Shown piece by piece: positions 5,990 through 7,714 of a stretch of 7,714 nt of DNA. The stretch's first letter is position 1; each line of letters starts with the position of its first letter. The position numbers were made by a program, and so were the translations under genes. The DNA comes from JAPLJQ01 sp037143735 (GTDB lineage: Bacteria > Desulfobacterota > Syntrophia > Syntrophales > UBA2185): assembly GCA_037143735.1 (NCBI GenBank), contig JBAWYD010000103.1, positions 1 to 7,714 of the forward strand, read 5' to 3'. Below the pieces are notes generated by a model. The model was not told where the DNA came from. It did not search any database and worked only from the letters and a program-made list of their open reading frames with translations.

Positions 5990-6211
5990 ATGTCTATGAA
6001 ATACTATGATGCTGAAAATTACCGTTTTCACGAAAAGGATATATCCGACAGCTGCTTTTGTTGCACTCAAAATGCACCGAGGTTGCTGATTGTCCGGCAT
6101 ATTGAAAGCGCGATGCTGGTTCACCTGTGCCCGGAATGCATGGTAGAAAATCTTTCGGATTACCTTCTGGACAATACACGGCCCTGGCTCGGCGCAAAGA
6201 AAACAACCTAA
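5990..6211 (+). CDS. Small four-cysteine (zinc-ribbon-like) protein
   Basis: The protein has 73 residues, or 71 if the second ATG at 5996 is used; AAGAGA at 5984-5989 is better placed as a ribosome site for the second. Cysteines C22, C24 and C25 (SCFCC) and C47/C50 (LCPEC) form two C-x2-C knuckles 21 residues apart, a spacing that fits a zinc ribbon or a similar single-metal site. Between them is a hydrophobic strand-like stretch (LLIVRHIESAMLVHL), and the C-terminus is a short helix plus a polar tail. There is no signal peptide or membrane segment. I do not recognise the family. It lies 54 bases after the hybrid kinase on the same strand with no clear terminator between, so it may be the last gene of the sigma54 operon and could be a redox- or metal-responsive partner of the kinases. 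The coding call rests on the paired cysteine motifs and operon position. Confidence 0.7.
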   Translation: MSMKYYDAENYRFHEKDISDSCFCCTQNAPRLLIVRHIESAMLVHLCPECMVENLSDYLLDNTRPWLGAKKTT

Positions 6212-6216
6212 ACGTT

Positions 6217-6269
6217 CAACAGTCTGCGCATCTCGCCTGGATCTGTTGTGGGACGATTGGGATTTTTTT
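6217..6269. terminator. Weak candidate terminator between convergent genes
   Basis: CAACAG at 6217-6222 and CTGTTG at 6243-6248 can pair around a 20-base loop, and a run of seven T follows at 6263-6269. The stem is short and the T-run is 14 bases away, so it is a poor intrinsic terminator. It is listed because it is the only candidate in the 69-base gap where the plus-strand operon and the minus-strand isomerase gene both end. Confidence 0.25.
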
Positions 6270-6280
6270 CATCGTTTTTA

Positions 6281-7714
6281 TCAGATGGTCTCCGTCAGCA
6301 CTTTCAATCCACCCAGGATGTCCCCTCCCAGATGAAACCGGATGACGGATCTGCCGGCATTGATGAGAGCCTGCCGGTCACCGGAAGCCTGGGCGTTTTT
6401 AAGGACGCCGAAGGTGATGGATGAATCCGGAAGTCCCATCTCGTCGGGAATGGGTGTATCCCATGGATCGTCTGCGGTAAATTGAATGAAAAGGCCTTGT
6501 CCCGCATCACCCTTGTGGAGCTGGCCTGTAGAGTGAAGGAACCTTGGCCCATAGCCGACCGTCGTCGCCAGGTGGAATCGATCCCGCAAACGGGTGCGTA
6601 GCAACAACAATGCAGCATCCGTCCCGGCCGTTGGCTGAATGTACGCATGAAGGGCTGCATAAGACCGGGGCTTTGCCCGGAGGAGAAAGGTTATCAACGC
6701 CTCCGAAGGCGACCCGGCTTGAATATCCCCATAAACGGCCATCTTATTTCCGGATAGAGCGGGAATTTCCGCCGGAATCTCACCCCTTTCCATATACTGA
6801 GCGAGCATATTCCGCGCCAGTGCCTTGGCTGCCTCTACATCGGGCTGATCAAAGGGATTGATCCCCAGGCGGCAGCCGGCGATCGCCGTGGCGATTTCCC
6901 AGAGGAAACACTGCCCGCCCAGGTCATAGGAATCGCGGAGCTGTATGCGCAAAACGGGATGGCCGGCCTGTTCAAGAAGCAGAAAGTCTTCATCGAGCGT
7001 CTTGTCATTGTCGAGACAAAGAAAAACGAAGACCCGGTCATCACCGTAGACATCCACTTTGCCCAGAGGTTCCCCGACAACAGGCATAATTCCCCCGCCT
7101 TCCTTTCCCGTGCTTTCCGCGACAAGCTGTTCCACCCAGTCACCAAAACCGGCGATCCCGGACGAAAAGACAAACGTCACCTTATCCCTGCCAACCCTGG
7201 CCAACTCCGCGAGCGCCGCTCCAAGCAGAGCGCCGCTCAGGACGTCCGAATCAGACATGATGCCTGCGGATTCCCGATCCATCACCTTTATAGCCCGATC
7301 AAGAAAGGTCCTGATATCCATCCCGATCAGCGCCGCGGGAACCATGCCGAAACAGGAGAGCGCCGAATACCGCCCGCCGATATCGGGGTCATTGAGGAAG
7401 GCTTTGCGAAAGCGGTACATCTCTGCCAGGTCAGCCAGCTTGCTTCCCGGGTCGGTAATGGCGATAAAATGCCTGCCTGCCCGCTCCGGCCCCAGGGCTT
7501 CAGTCACAATATTGTAGAAGTATTTCATAAAGGAAAAGGTTTCGACCGTTCCCCCCGATTTGGTGGAAACGATAAAAAGTGTTTTGTTGACATCAAACCG
7601 CTCCGCATATGCGAGTACGGCGCCGGGATCCGTGCTGTCCAGAACTTCCAGATCAAGATATCCCTCCTTCACGCCAAAGGTTTTGCGAAAAACTTCCGGC
7701 GCCAGACTCGATCC
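6281..7714 (-). CDS. pgi: Glucose-6-phosphate isomerase (Tal-PGI type), N-terminus outside window
   Basis: The reading frame is open from the right edge to its stop at 6281-6283, giving 477 visible residues. It interconverts glucose 6-phosphate and fructose 6-phosphate in the cytoplasm. Counting from the edge, the visible motifs are GSSLAPEVF at 1-9 (sugar-binding glycine loop), STKSGGTVET at 50-59 (phosphate-binding loop of SIS domains), GGRYSALS near 113, catalytic-type Glu200 in QLVAESTGK, a histidine near 252 in AGHPVLRI, GINPFDQPDVE from 284, and YGPRFLHSTGQLHKG ending near 402. The last two motifs and the spacing are those of the isomerase half of bifunctional transaldolase/phosphoglucose isomerase proteins. 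Whether a transaldolase half precedes it cannot be seen. A GTG at 7672 is internal, since the conserved GSSLAPE sequence lies upstream of it. It converges on the signalling cluster and shows no link to it. Confidence 0.9.
   Translation of the reverse strand, partial: GSSLAPEVFRKTFGVKEGYLDLEVLDSTDPGAVLAYAERFDVNKTLFIVSTKSGGTVETFSFMKYFYNIVTEALGPERAGRHFIAITDPGSKLADLAEMYRFRKAFLNDPDIGGRYSALSCFGMVPAALIGMDIRTFLDRAIKVMDRESAGIMSDSDVLSGALLGAALAELARVGRDKVTFVFSSGIAGFGDWVEQLVAESTGKEGGGIMPVVGEPLGKVDVYGDDRVFVFLCLDNDKTLDEDFLLLEQAGHPVLRIQLRDSYDLGGQCFLWEIATAIAGCRLGINPFDQPDVEAAKALARNMLAQYMERGEIPAEIPALSGNKMAVYGDIQAGSPSEALITFLLRAKPRSYAALHAYIQPTAGTDAALLLLRTRLRDRFHLATTVGYGPRFLHSTGQLHKGDAGQGLFIQFTADDPWDTPIPDEMGLPDSSITFGVLKNAQASGDRQALINAGRSVIRFHLGGDILGGLKVLTETI

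Noticed and set aside
6127..6345. 72-residue plus-strand frame overlapping the cysteine protein and the isomerase end
   Set aside because: It overlaps two better-supported genes on opposite strands, has no ribosome site and has no recognisable motif.
6544..6861. 105-residue plus-strand frame inside the isomerase gene
   Set aside because: It is antisense to the conserved isomerase motifs and rich in proline and arginine, a typical shadow.

Overview
The window looks like chromosomal DNA of an anaerobic deltaproteobacterium (Desulfobacterota, possibly Syntrophales or a sulfate-reducer relative). The reasons are a ferredoxin-type subunit of the sulfhydrogenase-beta/AsrA kind, a dense run of two-component genes with a Cache-domain kinase and a sigma54 activator, moderate GC content, and a Tal-PGI-type glucose-6-phosphate isomerase. 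This taxonomic guess comes from gene types only. No RNA gene, insertion sequence, CRISPR array or phage gene was seen.

Layout. (1) Positions 1-219 hold the C-terminal end of an iron-sulfur protein. It is followed after 12 bases, with a strong ribosome binding site, by a stand-alone receiver protein (232-621), so a redox enzyme operon runs directly into a signalling gene. (2) A membrane sensor histidine kinase with an extracytoplasmic Cache sensor (720-2726) and an NtrC-family sigma54-dependent response regulator (2889-4226) follow, each with a candidate sigma70-type promoter in front. (3) A 177-base intergenic region (4227-4403) contains a textbook -24/-12 sigma54 promoter, two short inverted repeats about 90 and 110 bases upstream of the expected transcription start, and a 9+2+9 inverted repeat lying on the expected start itself. 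It drives a second stand-alone receiver (4404-4793), a soluble receiver-kinase hybrid (4799-5935) and probably a 73-residue four-cysteine protein (5990-6211). (4) On the minus strand, converging on this cluster, is a phosphoglucose isomerase gene that runs off the right edge (6281-7714).

Proposed working. The Cache kinase senses a small molecule outside the membrane and phosphorylates the sigma54 regulator. That regulator, perhaps bound at the inverted repeats at 4256-4292, activates the -24/-12 promoter and so makes a second layer of signalling proteins: a receiver with no output domain and a cytosolic kinase controlled by its own receiver. The two stand-alone receivers are both 129 residues long and clearly related. 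One is tied to the redox operon and the other to the sigma54 operon, so the second layer may feed phosphate to, or drain it from, receivers that act on the redox enzyme by protein contact. The gene identities are well supported by motifs. The wiring is inference.
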